Source: Thermothelomyces thermophilus ATCC 42464
Lineage: Eukaryota > Ascomycota > Sordariomycetes > Sordariales > Chaetomiaceae
Length of the DNA stretch: 64,000 nucleotides
Assembly: GCF_000226095.1 (NCBI RefSeq)
Contig: NC_016474.1
Coordinates: 434,001 to 498,000 of the forward strand
Direction: 5' to 3'
Of this stretch, positions 34,545 to 47,086 are shown one piece after another. The first letter of the stretch is position 1, and each line of letters begins with the position of its first letter. Under the pieces are notes generated by a model. The model was not told where the DNA came from and ran no database searches. It worked only from the letters and a program-made list of their open reading frames with translations. The position numbers and the translations under genes were made by a program.

Positions 34545-37534
34545 ATGGCGGCCGTCACCAATCCAGACCCTTTTTTTCGGTTCTCCGAGTTTGTCAACGA
34601 GGCCAAGTCCAAATACGTGGGACATGATATTGCCGGAAACGCCAAACCATACGTACCGCTGAGCGCCCTATCCAAGTACTGGACGCCGCATCGGATCTCC
34701 AGCGTGCTTCGTGCCATCCCGGGTCGTCTCAACGTCGACCCCGGCCTCATCCGCTCGTCGTACCTGCGCATATTTTCCACCCTCGTATACACCGGCCCGG
34801 ACACCGTTGGCAGCCTAACGAATTTGTCTATCAGCCGCAACCTCGATGACGATTGCTTCCCGCGGCACACCCGACCCAACGAATGGCCGGACGAGGCCTT
34901 CTTCTGCAAATTCTTCGACAGCATCGCGCCGCACCAATGGCAGTTCTTTCCGTTGCCCTTCCATCCCCATAAGCTCCACGACCGTCATCTCCACAAGGAA
35001 TACATCCTGCCCATCGACCCCGTTACGGAAATCGACCACAGCAGCGCGGCGAGCATCCAAAGATTTGACATTCACGCTGAGTATAACGACCTGTCACCCA
35101 AGGTGCGTAACGCTGTTCCCGATTGACTAAATGGCTCTCCTCTACTGCTCTGAAGCAATCGGCCGTCGCCGACTGCGCCAGAGAGCCATACCGATCGGGG
35201 ATGTCGGTAACTGACGTGGCGAGTTCTGTGTAGGACGAGCACGGCCGTCCCACCCGTTCAACCTTTGTCCTCAAAATATACCACGGACGGAAGCACGAGG
35301 CTTCGTATGAAAACGAGTACCGTGTGTTAGACCAGCACCGGCGCAACCGGTCTCCGAATGTAGTTGAGTTGTACGGCTCTTTCCGTCAGCTCGAATCCTA
35401 CTGTCTGATACTGGAATACGCCAACGCCGGTAATCTGGGCGAATATTTTGAGAACTGCCAGCCGCCCCGCACAGTCGAGGATGTCGCTGCCTTCTGGAAG
35501 AGCCTCTTCCAGGTCTTTCAGGGCCTGGAGAGGATTCACCAACTCATGCTGTACGATGGAGAAGAATATATCAAGGGGTAGGTGTTGGGCGGCCTGTTTT
35601 TCAGGCGCATTCAGCAGCCGAGTGGGCTAACCTATCTCTCTGGCGTCCCTGCAGCATCCACGAGGATATCCGACCGGAAAACATTCTCCTCATCAAGGGC
35701 CTGTTTCCCTACCACTTTGTCCCGAAGGTGGCCGACTTCGCCCTCTACAGCCGCGTCAGGACGGTGAAATCGAGGTCGAGCGGGTCCGGCTTTGGACTGG
35801 ATCGCTACGGCAACCAGCGGTTCAGTAAGTGGCCTCGAGCGCTCGTCGCGTCCCACTGTGATGTCTCGCCCGCCTAGCCTAGGTCAGGTATTTGCAGAAC
35901 GCTGACGGTTTCCGTGTGCCGCAGGCTCGCCCGAGTGTTCTCACCATACGATCCAGCGGCACAAGGGCATCAACATGATCACCACGCTGGCCGATATCTT
36001 CTCTGCCGGGGCCGTTCTCAGCCACGCCGCCGCCTGGGTGGTCGGAGGCAAAGGGGAACAACAGCGATACTTCAAGCAGCGCAAGGCCTATCACGACAAG
36101 AATCATTCCCTGTTCAAACACAGCGGCTACGAGGGCTGCTTCCACGACAGCATCGAGCCGATACCCGTCGTTGCCCAGCACCACCAGAGCTTTCTTCGGC
36201 GCCTCATGCCCGGGGACGACGTCACCCCGAAAGTGATTGAGCTGATTGACCGATTCATGCTCAGGCAGTCGAACGACCGTTTACCGGCGAGGGACCTCCA
36301 TGAGAGGTTCGAGCAATTTCTCGCCATCCGGTCTCTGGCGTCGCCGTCCTCCCTGACGCCCAGCACCACCGCCGTCACCACCGACGCGACGCCGCAATCT
36401 TCTTGCTGGTCCGTGCAGGTCGCCGCGTCACCATCAACGACGAACGGTCGGATCATCTCGCTCCCGGCCGACCCTCCCTCCACCGCCGCAGCCAATCCGG
36501 ATCCCACTACGAGGCCTGCTCTGCGGGTTCTTGTAACGTCTCACGACGACGGCACGACGGCATCGACGGTACCGACGGCGGAACCGACGGCCAGAGCATC
36601 CGCCCCGCCGTCCCCCGTCTCCCCCGCCACCACGCCGGGCTCCCAGATCGGCGTGTCCGAGATCCATCAGTACAGGTCGGACGTCCGGCAGGGGCGGCCC
36701 GCGGACCCGAGAACGGCGCAGCTGATTGAGTACCTGGAACACAGCCTCAGCGGGCGTGACCAGTTCTTCTTCGTTGACGACTCGCGCAGCATGGGGCAGC
36801 TGGGGCGGAAGACCATCGCGGACGGGTTCCAGGCGCTGGCCTGCCTGGCCAAGCGGCTGGACCCGAACCGGGTCGAGCTCGCGTTCGCGTCACAACCGCG
36901 CCGCGTTTACCGGGCCCGGCACACCTCGGACCTGCACCAGCGCGTCGCCGACTGCGCCTACAAGGGCGATGGCCGTCTGATGGAGGCCCACCTGGGCGAT
37001 CTGATCGACTACAAGATCATCCCGCGCCTATCCTACCGCCTTCTCGGCATCAACATCAACCTATGGGCTCGACACAAGGTCAGCATCTACGTCCTCACCG
37101 ACGGGAACTGGGGCCCCGCCGACTGCGGCGGGGACGCCTGCGGCGTCGAGCGGCCCGTCCGGAGACTCATCGAGGAGCTCCGGAAGCGCCGCCTGGATCG
37201 CACCCAGGTGAGCCTGCACTTTATCCGCTTCGGCAACAAGGAGAACGGGCGGAAACACCTCGAGCGGCTGGATGATTTTGGGAGGCAGGACGGTTGGTGC
37301 GTTAAATTATTTCCAAAACTCCACTCCCTTAATTATCCAATCATCATAATGCACTAATTAGTTGAAACCTACCTGACCGATCTTATCGTGTACATACATA
37401 CGTCCATAAAAGGGCCCCATGCTGACTCCAACGCCAACAGGGATATCGTCGATGTTAAACATATCGAGTCGGACGTTGCCAGCATGATCATCGGCCCTTT
37501 AAGCCGCGCCAACGACGATATCCAAGCGACCTGA
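34545..37534 (+). CDS. Protein kinase-like / vWA domain fusion (five exons)
   Basis: The exons are 34545-35102, 35234-35577, 35655-35824, 35925-37296 and 37441-37534, giving 845 residues. Residues 1-175 are an N-terminal domain of unknown type. A kinase fold follows: FVLKIY (Lys 200, VAIK-like), ENEY (helix C Glu), IHEDIRPENIL (catalytic-loop Asp 305 with Asn 310), VADFA (Asp 328, DFG variant) and SPE (about 359-361). The key residues are present, but HED and DFA are unusual, so activity is uncertain. A Ser/Thr/Pro-rich linker (about 470-590) leads to a von Willebrand factor A-like domain whose metal site reads DDSRSM (Asp 642, Ser 644, Ser 646) with IYVLTDGNWG further on. There is no signal peptide or membrane helix. 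Such fungal fusions have no known function; signalling or scaffold roles are inference. Confidence 0.85.
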
Positions 37535-38513
37535 TAGTCCATGAGGGGAATTTTAGGGTCGTTTGTGGGGGTGCTAGGGCAGCGCCCTTTTGTATCTTTC
37601 TTTTTCCACTCTCTTTTTCTCTCTTTCTCTCTCTCCCTTACTCTCTATATTTCTCTTTTTCTTCTCTTTGTGACAGAGATTCTTTCTTTTTTCCCTTGCT
37701 TTTTTGGGGTATTCTAGAGTCGGGCGTGTGACACGATGATACCAGTGGGTCGGTGTTTCATACCAGGTGGTGTGATTGTTCTCGAACTCGTTGATTTTTG
37801 AGGCACTGAATGTAACTATGTGCATGCGTGGATTACATAAGGTAGGTACCTAGGTGTATGTAAGTACTCATATGCCGGTCGATGTCAAGATCTCGGTTTG
37901 TTTTGCTATCTCTCATACCGACCTTTTCTGAATATGCAAGCGCCATTTGCTCTGGGGCGTGTCTGTATCATAACGGACCACGGAACTTCCCGTCTAATGA
38001 AGGAGTTGTTTAATTAGGCTCTGGCTCAGCCGGCGTCCAGGGTATCGCTTTGAGCAAACTTGTCAGATGCTCTGTTCCCCTGAACTTCAATATGAGACCC
38101 ATGAGCCTACTTGAAGGGTGGATAAGCATCACCCTAAGTTGCCTTGAACTGGGGCTGCGAGCACTCTGTCATCCTCCGTGCGTGCCTGGGCTGGTTGATA
38201 GCACTACCTCGACCATGGGAACTAAGTAGGTGGCGGGAGAGCGGCAGGATCGGCGAGCCAAGCTTCTGATTCTGGACAAGTAACTAGTACGGCTACGGAT
38301 CACTCGGATCGCCCGTGCCCATGCCGGATCGGGTGGATTTAGTCATCGCCCCTGCAATTGTTGGATCCCATTGTGATTGGCGTCGTCCAGGGTTCAGTTG
38401 CTACAATTAATACCTCCGTACACGATTTACTAATTAGAGCTCCATCCCACCCCTCCCCTCCCCGGTTTCAATTGGCGGCCAACATCGTCTCGCGCGCCAA
38501 CATTGGAAACGTG
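37535..38513. other. Intergenic, no supported gene
   Basis: A pyrimidine-rich run of CTTT and CTCT repeats occupies 37,596-37,700. The rest holds the promoter of the carboxylesterase gene. Confidence 0.5.
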
Positions 38514-40430
<1,917 letters not shown>

Positions 40431-40474
40431 AATAGAGATGGGCTTTTCGTTTAATGTATAAGACGGCTGAATGA

Positions 40475-40500
40475 TTTTTTTTTTTGGGGGGGGGGGGGGG
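40475..40500 (+). repeat. T11-G15 homopolymer junction
   Basis: Eleven T and then fifteen G stand back to back just after the carboxylesterase stop, in its likely 3' UTR. The G run length may be partly an assembly or sequencing artefact. Confidence 0.8.
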
Positions 40501-40684
40501 TTGGGAGGACCTAGGGAACACTGAGAAGCAGGATATTTATTTATTCAACTTGAGATGTCCTGTTACCGTATTACCTAACTATGTGACCTAATCAGAGTAA
40601 AGCACCACGGGTGCCTCCAGTATACTATTGCCGCTATCACAGTAAATAAATAAAAAGTCAGTGGTCCGCAGTGCCACTCGTCAT

Positions 40685-42880
40685 TCATAACGCGAAGCCC
40701 CCTGCCAGGTCCATGATTCGGTCAGGATCGATCTGGTCTCTGATCTGGCGCAGTCGTCCGGCGTTTGTCTCCCCATACAGCTTTTCGGCACTGGTACCGG
40801 ACAGCGCGTAATTCGGATAGTCCGGGAAGTCCTCCCTGTAGATGCCCTCCTCCGTGGCCACCCGCTTCAATGTATCTAGCGTCTGGTGGATCTTGCCATA
40901 CCAGAATTCGTCCTCGCTCGAGTTCCGCCACGCAAAATACAAGTTGAACTAGTAATCAACGCTCTTGATTTAGTCCATGGTAGTAGTAATATGCAGCACG
41001 ATTGCGACAAGGTTTCCTAACAAGCAGTGTGAAGAAAGAGAGAGAGAGAGAGAGGGCCAAGGCGTACCGGAAAGAGAGAGTCAGAATGTGGAAAGGCGCT
41101 CGGCGTCGCATGCCTGCCGTACTGGAGGAACGGCTGAGCGTCGTAGTTGATTGTGGTGGCGCCATGGAGGGCGGCGATCTTCCCCATGTTCTGTGAGCGT
41201 GACGCGGAGTGTCAGTGCCCTTTTTGAGAAATAATGCTGTGACTCTCTCTCGCCCACATGCAGGAGATCAGGAAGGGCGGCGACTAGAGGGGGAAAGATA
41301 GGCATCAAGGTACATTAGGTATTACCTACTTCTGCCTCTTGCCTCACTGTCTCCAGGAAGCGTCCTGTGATCCCAGTCGTCGAGAACGTGGCAAAAGTGC
41401 CCCGGGGAGTTGTAGACAATCTCCGCGGGGAAACCCCGGATGAGATCCAGGAAGGGCTTTCTGCCCGTGCTGTCACTGATAGTGGAGAGGCCGTCAAACA
41501 GGTTAAAAATCTCGGGCTTCTCGGGCCCGTCATAAAAGAAGAGCCCCAGGGCGGTGGGGCCGACCGCTGTCGTTCCGTCGACTGACGTGAGGACACTCGC
41601 CCTGGGGTCCCGGTTCTCAGAGGCAAAGCGCTCGGTTGCGTTGAGCAGCGCTGGAACCTGGCTGGCGTGATATATCCGAAGGCCGCCCTAGGTCATGTCA
41701 ACGCCCGGCCCGTCCTGAACCGTATGCGGTACGTAAGGTTGTGTCAACGGGGAATCGATTAACTCACCCAGACCTCCGGGGGCTGCGGGTGTGTGTAGAA
41801 TTCGGCCGAGGTCACTATCCCGAACCGATTCATTCCCCCCTTCAGAGCGAAGAACAAGTCGCTATTGTGCTCTCGTGAGGCCGTGGTGATTGTCCCATTC
41901 TGAGTAAGCACCATCTCGTCAGAACGGAGTTCATATGACCGTCAAAATACTAGGAACCCCACCGGAAGCACCACGTTGAACGTCTTGACCGTGTCGCTAG
42001 TCAACCCTAGGGGGCATAAGAAAACAAGAGGGAAAAGTTAGCCACCCGCCTTCGGGCTAGACTGCCCAAGGCATCAAGCAGAATTCGGGCGTCATTACCA
42101 TATTAGTTCGTTTTCCTAGTTGTTTGCCTAGTTCAGCGAACAAAATATCACCCAAGAAGTAGGGCTTGTATAAGCCTTCTTACCAGGAATATCCGCCACC
42201 AAGAGTGAAGCCGCCGATTCCAGGCCCGGGAACTCTGCCGCCGACTACGTTCACTCCGCTGTCCGCTAGGGCTTCAAACACGTCTACCCATGTCTTCCCA
42301 CTTGGTTAGCAGACATTCTCGTTGCAGAACCTATCGCCGTGCCGGCGTCAAGCCTTACCCCCACCTCCTCCCCTTTCCTTCCTCCGCTTACCTGACCAAA
42401 ACCGATCGTGACGGTTGTTTTGTCTTCGGAAAGCTGGGTCTGATTAAAGCGTCTCAGAGTGATATGGACGCCTTTGGTGCTGGAGAATCCCACATTCGAG
42501 GCGTGCCCTCCCGAATAGACGGCGAAAGGAGTACGAGAGGCGCCCACAATCTGCAGGACCAGCGATACGTCCTCGACCGAACCCACTTCAGCAACACAGG
42601 CTGGAATTTCGGTCGAGGAGTCGAACCAGTGATGGATCCTGTCGGAAAAGGTCACACCTTGGACTGAATGTAGGGTGGTCAGACAGGCCAGCTGTTATGT
42701 GTTCATGGCTGGGCTCAAAGCGGTAAGGAGAAGCTCACTGGGGTAGGTCACATCGCTCTGCTGCGAGACTCTGTCCTTTATCTCATTGCAAATTGCGGTG
42801 TAGTTGCTAATAGCAGCAGAAACGTGGAGTGCTGACGCCAAAATACAAATCAGCGCCGAAAGTAGAGGGAATCGAGCCAT
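40685..42880 (-). pseudogene. Berberine-bridge-type FAD oxidoreductase, broken
   Basis: The parts of a secreted FAD-linked oxidoreductase are in the right order on the minus strand: a signal peptide (MARFPLLSALICILASALHV, ATG at 42,880), the FAD-binding YSGGHASN, GGRVPGPGIGGFTLGGGYSW at 42,184-42,260, FFALKGGMNRFGIVTSAEF at 41,790-41,870, and the BBE C-terminus (LYFAWRNSS, IDPDRIM, GGF) at 40,685-40,950. Two faults are visible. The small exon between GGGYSW and YGLTSDTV (about 42,101-42,117) reads KTN-stop-YG, where CAA would be expected. Near 41,400 the frame shifts by one base between EIVYNSP and RGTFATF. Unless both come from sequence error the gene is dead. It could once have served a secondary-metabolite pathway with the neighbouring esterase, but no synthase gene is present. 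Confidence 0.75.
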
Positions 42881-44547
42881 GGCTGGTTCGGGCTGGTGGA
42901 CTGATAGGACAAATCTAAGAGAGAGAGGGATAGAAAACAAAAGGGGGGAGGGGGGAGGGGGACGACACAATGATATCTTGGAGAGGAAAATGCTTAGCCA
43001 CAGATCTCCACCTGTCTTTCCAGCATTTGGAGCTGAATCACCGGCGTTTGTTGTGCGTTTTGTATGGGGACCGGCCAGCGTCGGTATCAGCATCCCGCTC
43101 CCACCGAGCGGGATGCTGAGCAGGCTTCTTCAGAACCACGGATCACAAGGACTGCTCATGTTTGCTCAGAACCACCTATCAGAGCAGGTTCATGCACGAC
43201 TCATTCCGAAAAGATTGCTCTTCTGAGACACTATCCCTCCTAAACTGGAACGTGACCCACGTAACAGCAAGAGGAGGGGCTAGACTGGGAAGAACAAGGT
43301 AATTAGGTGTTGCTTTATCGATAACCTGCGCAGCATCGAGAAAATGAAAACAGAACTGCTCGGAGACGTGTTGAGGCAAATCAAGCTTGAGAGTGGCACC
43401 ATGCAGCCTTTAGGGCCGATCTGTCACTGCATTGGAGGTTCCCAGAATATCTTTTATTTGGGTTGGGGAGATGGTGGTTGCCTTTGCTTGAAAAAAAGGG
43501 GTGGGGGGTAGGGGGGTGGGACGGGGGAGGGCCGGTGAAGGGATTGAGATTCTTTCGATTTTATCACTCCGCAAGACAATCACCTGCTTCCGAAGAAGCA
43601 GGTGACTTGACTCTGACATAGCCTTGAGAGCCACTCCCAAGAAGCTGGGAGAGGTCACCATGCTTCGGTCCGCACTGAAGGCTCCGGCTCAAGGTCTCGA
43701 ACTTTATCAACAAGCTCCAGGTAGTCGGAGCGCAACCATTGCGCCCACATTATCTTTACCCGGTATTGGAGGTGAGCATGGGCATTTAAACCCCTCCAGA
43801 GACTGATCAAGCTCGCTAAGATCCGCAGGAACCGGCATAATCCCAAAAGCCCTTGCAGGCCAACATGGTTCATTCATGGCTGAGCACGGAGCATCGTATT
43901 GCACATTGTATTGAGCTATAACAGTTGGGCCCTTTAGGTCAGAGACTATGGTGGTTTGGGTTTTCATAAGAAAATTGATCAATGTAGGTTAGTGTCTAAC
44001 CCATCATGCACTTGGCACAGCTGATCATCGAACAGCTTTAGCCCAGAAAACACCCGATTACTTGAACCGAACAAAGTGGCCAGAGGAGGAGAGCTATATA
44101 TCTGTGTGAGGTATAATGAACGGTCAAATAAATTGAATTCTGATTCCACCCGTCCACTCTCTCTTAGCGATGAAACAAGACTAGATTGGTGCTCGATTGT
44201 AATCTCCATCTAATTACCTGCCACCCATACAAAGCAAGCGATTATCCGTACAAAAGCCCCCACCCTAGCTCCCTCGATAGAAGTACAATTTCTACGTTCC
44301 AATACCCACGGGTGCTTGTGTGGACACTGGGGGGATCGCCTTGCCCATTCCCTGGAACGGTTGGCTTTGCCTTCTTCTTCGTATGTCTCCGGCATGTGAT
44401 GAAGCATCCAATGCAGCCCCTGATTGAGCTGAGAAAGTGTAACGCACTAATATGCCATTTTGTGTTAGTCCAATCAACCAGGAGCTTGCCAGGCGCGTGC
44501 CTGTTGTTTGGCCGGCCTGGAAGAGCAAAAGAGTCCAGGATGCATAA
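42881..44547. other. Intergenic with G-rich tracts and an unexplained ORF
   Basis: Plus-strand G-rich runs lie at 42,943-42,961 and 43,498-43,532. On the minus strand, 43,707-43,982 is open for 91 codons with some coding feel (WPARAFGIMPVPADLSELDQ, CPCSPPIPGKD) but no recognised family or splice partner. I do not call it a gene. Confidence 0.4.
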
Positions 44548-45132
44548 TTACCACACGACAGCCACTAATAGTGTCGTCGACACATCCTGGGCGCCAGTCA
44601 AGGGGTTGTCTGGGCCCCTTTCCGGCCACGCAATGCTTAGAGCCCCGGCGCAGCACAAGGCAGCTGGGACGAGGTCGAGGACGGCCGAGAAGCAGAGCCC
44701 GATGGCCTCGTAATAACCGAGGGCGGATGCGATGTTGATGAACCCATCCATCACGGCGGCAAAGATGACCTGTCGGCGTGTTTTTGGATCACGACCGAGA
44801 CGACATTGGTATGAGTGCCTACACGTGAGGTAGGTCTGCACATTAAGGCATTCAAGGTACCTAGGTACCTGTAGCACCTAATTAATTAATTACGCCCCCA
44901 AGGCGATGCTGAGGTGCCGAAGAGGTAGGTGACCTAACCTAACCCAATGGACCAGAGAGGGGCGGCCAAAACTCACCGCACCAGGCGCAATCAGGGCGTC
45001 TGTCCGGTGGAGCTGGCTGTATTTCTTTTGGTGGTACCGCCCAACGTACGCGGCCACACCGATCTCCAGCTCGCACATCCAGGCCGCGCGACGGAATCGT
45101 GACCCAACGCGGCCACGGGTTACGGTCCTCAT
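44548..45132 (-). CDS. Possible small membrane protein (two exons)
   Basis: Two open pieces join in phase 0: 45132-44977 and 44769-44548, with a GTGAGT donor and a GACAG acceptor, giving 125 residues. The first exon carries RRAAWMCELEIGVAAYVGRY. The second begins VIFAAVMDGFINIASALG, a likely membrane helix, followed by IGLCFSAVLDLVPAALCCAG, a second. The intron (207 nt) is long for this window, so a small exon may be missed. The family is not recognised; it could also be the remains of a larger membrane protein. Confidence 0.4.
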
Positions 45133-46667
45133 GGGCGACCGGTCCCCGCAACCGACGCCAGGAGCGCGGCTGGGTAAAGACACACCCGGAGCCGCCGTCT
45201 TGCCGCTGGTTGGGCCTGCTCCATGTTATTTCCGTGGCGCCGAGTTCGGGCGCCTCTCGACGCAACTAGAACCTCGTGCGGTGAATCAAGCCGGAAAGTA
45301 GTGCTAAACTGTATTCTAGCATCAAAAGATCACTTGTCATTCAAGTTATGTAGCTGTATTAGCGATTGTTTTCTGAATACGAACCGTCATACGTTGTGGC
45401 TGTGCTTTTTTCCTAACCTACGGTACCTTAATTATGTATGTACTACGGATAGTCTAGAATGCGCACACCCTCTCTGCACATACGGGGATGTTCTCCGTCG
45501 GGAAATGTACTGTGTAACTACGCGACAAGCAGATTGGTAATTATGTAATATGTACGGAGTATGTAATCCGTACAATGGCAGCAGAAGGATCGCTTAACGC
45601 CTTGGCAACGAAGCAACGGCAAACCTCGGCATCTTCTACTATAGTGCAGAGCCGTAGTCTCTACAGGACGTTCTTCTTCCAGAATAATTAATAACACGAG
45701 TATCGCTCGATCTGCTTTCGGGTGAGACGATTCTCGCCGACACCAGGACGAAGTATCATTCTCGTAGGTACCTAGGTATTTTTACAGAGACTTACCCATA
45801 TGTATTCGCAACTGTTCGCGGATCAAGGAACCCGATAATGCCTACTACGCAAATAGAAGTGTAAATGAGACGTTTCCATTTCTTTAAATAACAGTTCCTC
45901 CCCTGATTTACACAAAACGGTCGTGTCCAAGAGGACTGCAGCTGTTTCACTTCTAGCCGTTTACCCCTCACCTAACGCAGGTCGCTGCCGCAAAGCGGCT
46001 AGTGGTTGGCTGTTGTGCTTCCGCGGCGAAACGCACCGGAAGGATTCATCGGCTGACCAACCTACTTGACCCTAGCTAGTGTAAATCCTCGGCTCAAACC
46101 TCAGCCTCTTAATATGCCCTGCTTTAGCGAACAGCAAATATCTGGTCATAATTTCCCAACATAGTGGATAAGTTGCCTAGCGCATTACCGACATCTATGG
46201 CCAGCGAAAGGATATACATGATGTTAGTAATGTGATCCGCGCGGCAATGAATACCTAGGCATATTAGTAAGTACTGTACCTAGGTCCCTAGGTATGTTCC
46301 CACTGCTCGCGAAGCTCGGCGTCACGCCAGTTGGGGGGCTCAAAGGTCATGGCACACCAGTCGCCTAAAGGACGCGATGGATCCCAAGTTGGGGCAGTTC
46401 AAGAGGCCATAAGAAGACTGGCTCCGGATCCCGGATGTGAAAGGGCATTCAGTGTGATGCTTGACCGACGTCGCAACAGAGCCCTACCTACTCTTCGACC
46501 GTCATCAACTTACTCATTCCCCTTTTCATGACAGTGCTTTCAACTTTATCAAAGAGAGTATGCACTCACCACTAAGGAGACTGCAACTCCAAATCTCGTG
46601 CTAACAGCCCTTACTAGGACACCTCCTTGCTTGAATAGGTACCTACATATATCCACAATACGCGAAA
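45133..46667. other. Intergenic, no supported gene
   Basis: It contains TACGGAGTA/TAATCCGTA repeats near 45,540-45,575 and several GGTACCTAGGTA-type palindromes. I see no coding signal. Confidence 0.5.
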
Positions 46668-46904
46668 ATGTCTGCGAGCTCTGGCGTCGAGGGATGGTGC
46701 AAAGTTTGTTTGCACGCCAACAACGAACACAACTATTATACCTGCGAAGTCAGAGGCTGCCGGAAGAGGTTCAAAATCTGCCAGACAGGCAGCCATGAAG
46801 AGTGGAACGTAGTGGCAGGATATGTTCTTTGCGCGTGGTGTCGGGACCATCCGTACTCGTGCAGTAGGGTTGACATATACAACATCAAGCGGCTAATTGG
46901 TTGA
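46668..46904 (+). CDS. Cys-rich mini-protein, possible zinc-binding
   Basis: A 78-codon single-exon ORF encodes a protein with paired cysteines in a spacing like treble-clef zinc folds: WCKVC, CEVRGC, KICQTGSH, LCAWC and a final H..C. Trp and aromatic residues between the pairs suggest a folded core. There is no signal peptide. It ends about 180 bp before the convergent 629-residue gene. The family is not recognised. The size alone would allow chance, but the regular cysteine pattern argues for a real product. Confidence 0.5.
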   Translation: MSASSGVEGWCKVCLHANNEHNYYTCEVRGCRKRFKICQTGSHEEWNVVAGYVLCAWCRDHPYSCSRVDIYNIKRLIG

Positions 46905-47086
46905 GGCTGGCAGAGGTGGAGTTTCCATATCGTGAAAACGCCAGGATAGGAAGAAGAGAAGGGAGGTTGGAGCGAGGTATCCAAAATTCGGCGAGGCAGA
47001 AGCTGCAAGGATACCTTATTAGTACTGGTGTGGAAGGACGATAGTATTAGCGGAATATGAAGATTCAAAGGCTCCTTTCTACGACA

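Noticed and set aside
37574-37825. 83-codon minus-strand ORF rich in Lys, Arg and Glu
   Set aside because: It is the translation of a CTTT/CTCT simple-sequence run, not a protein-coding signal.
43707-43982. 91-codon minus-strand ORF
   Set aside because: Some coding feel but no start context, splice partner or family; noted only under the intergenic entry.
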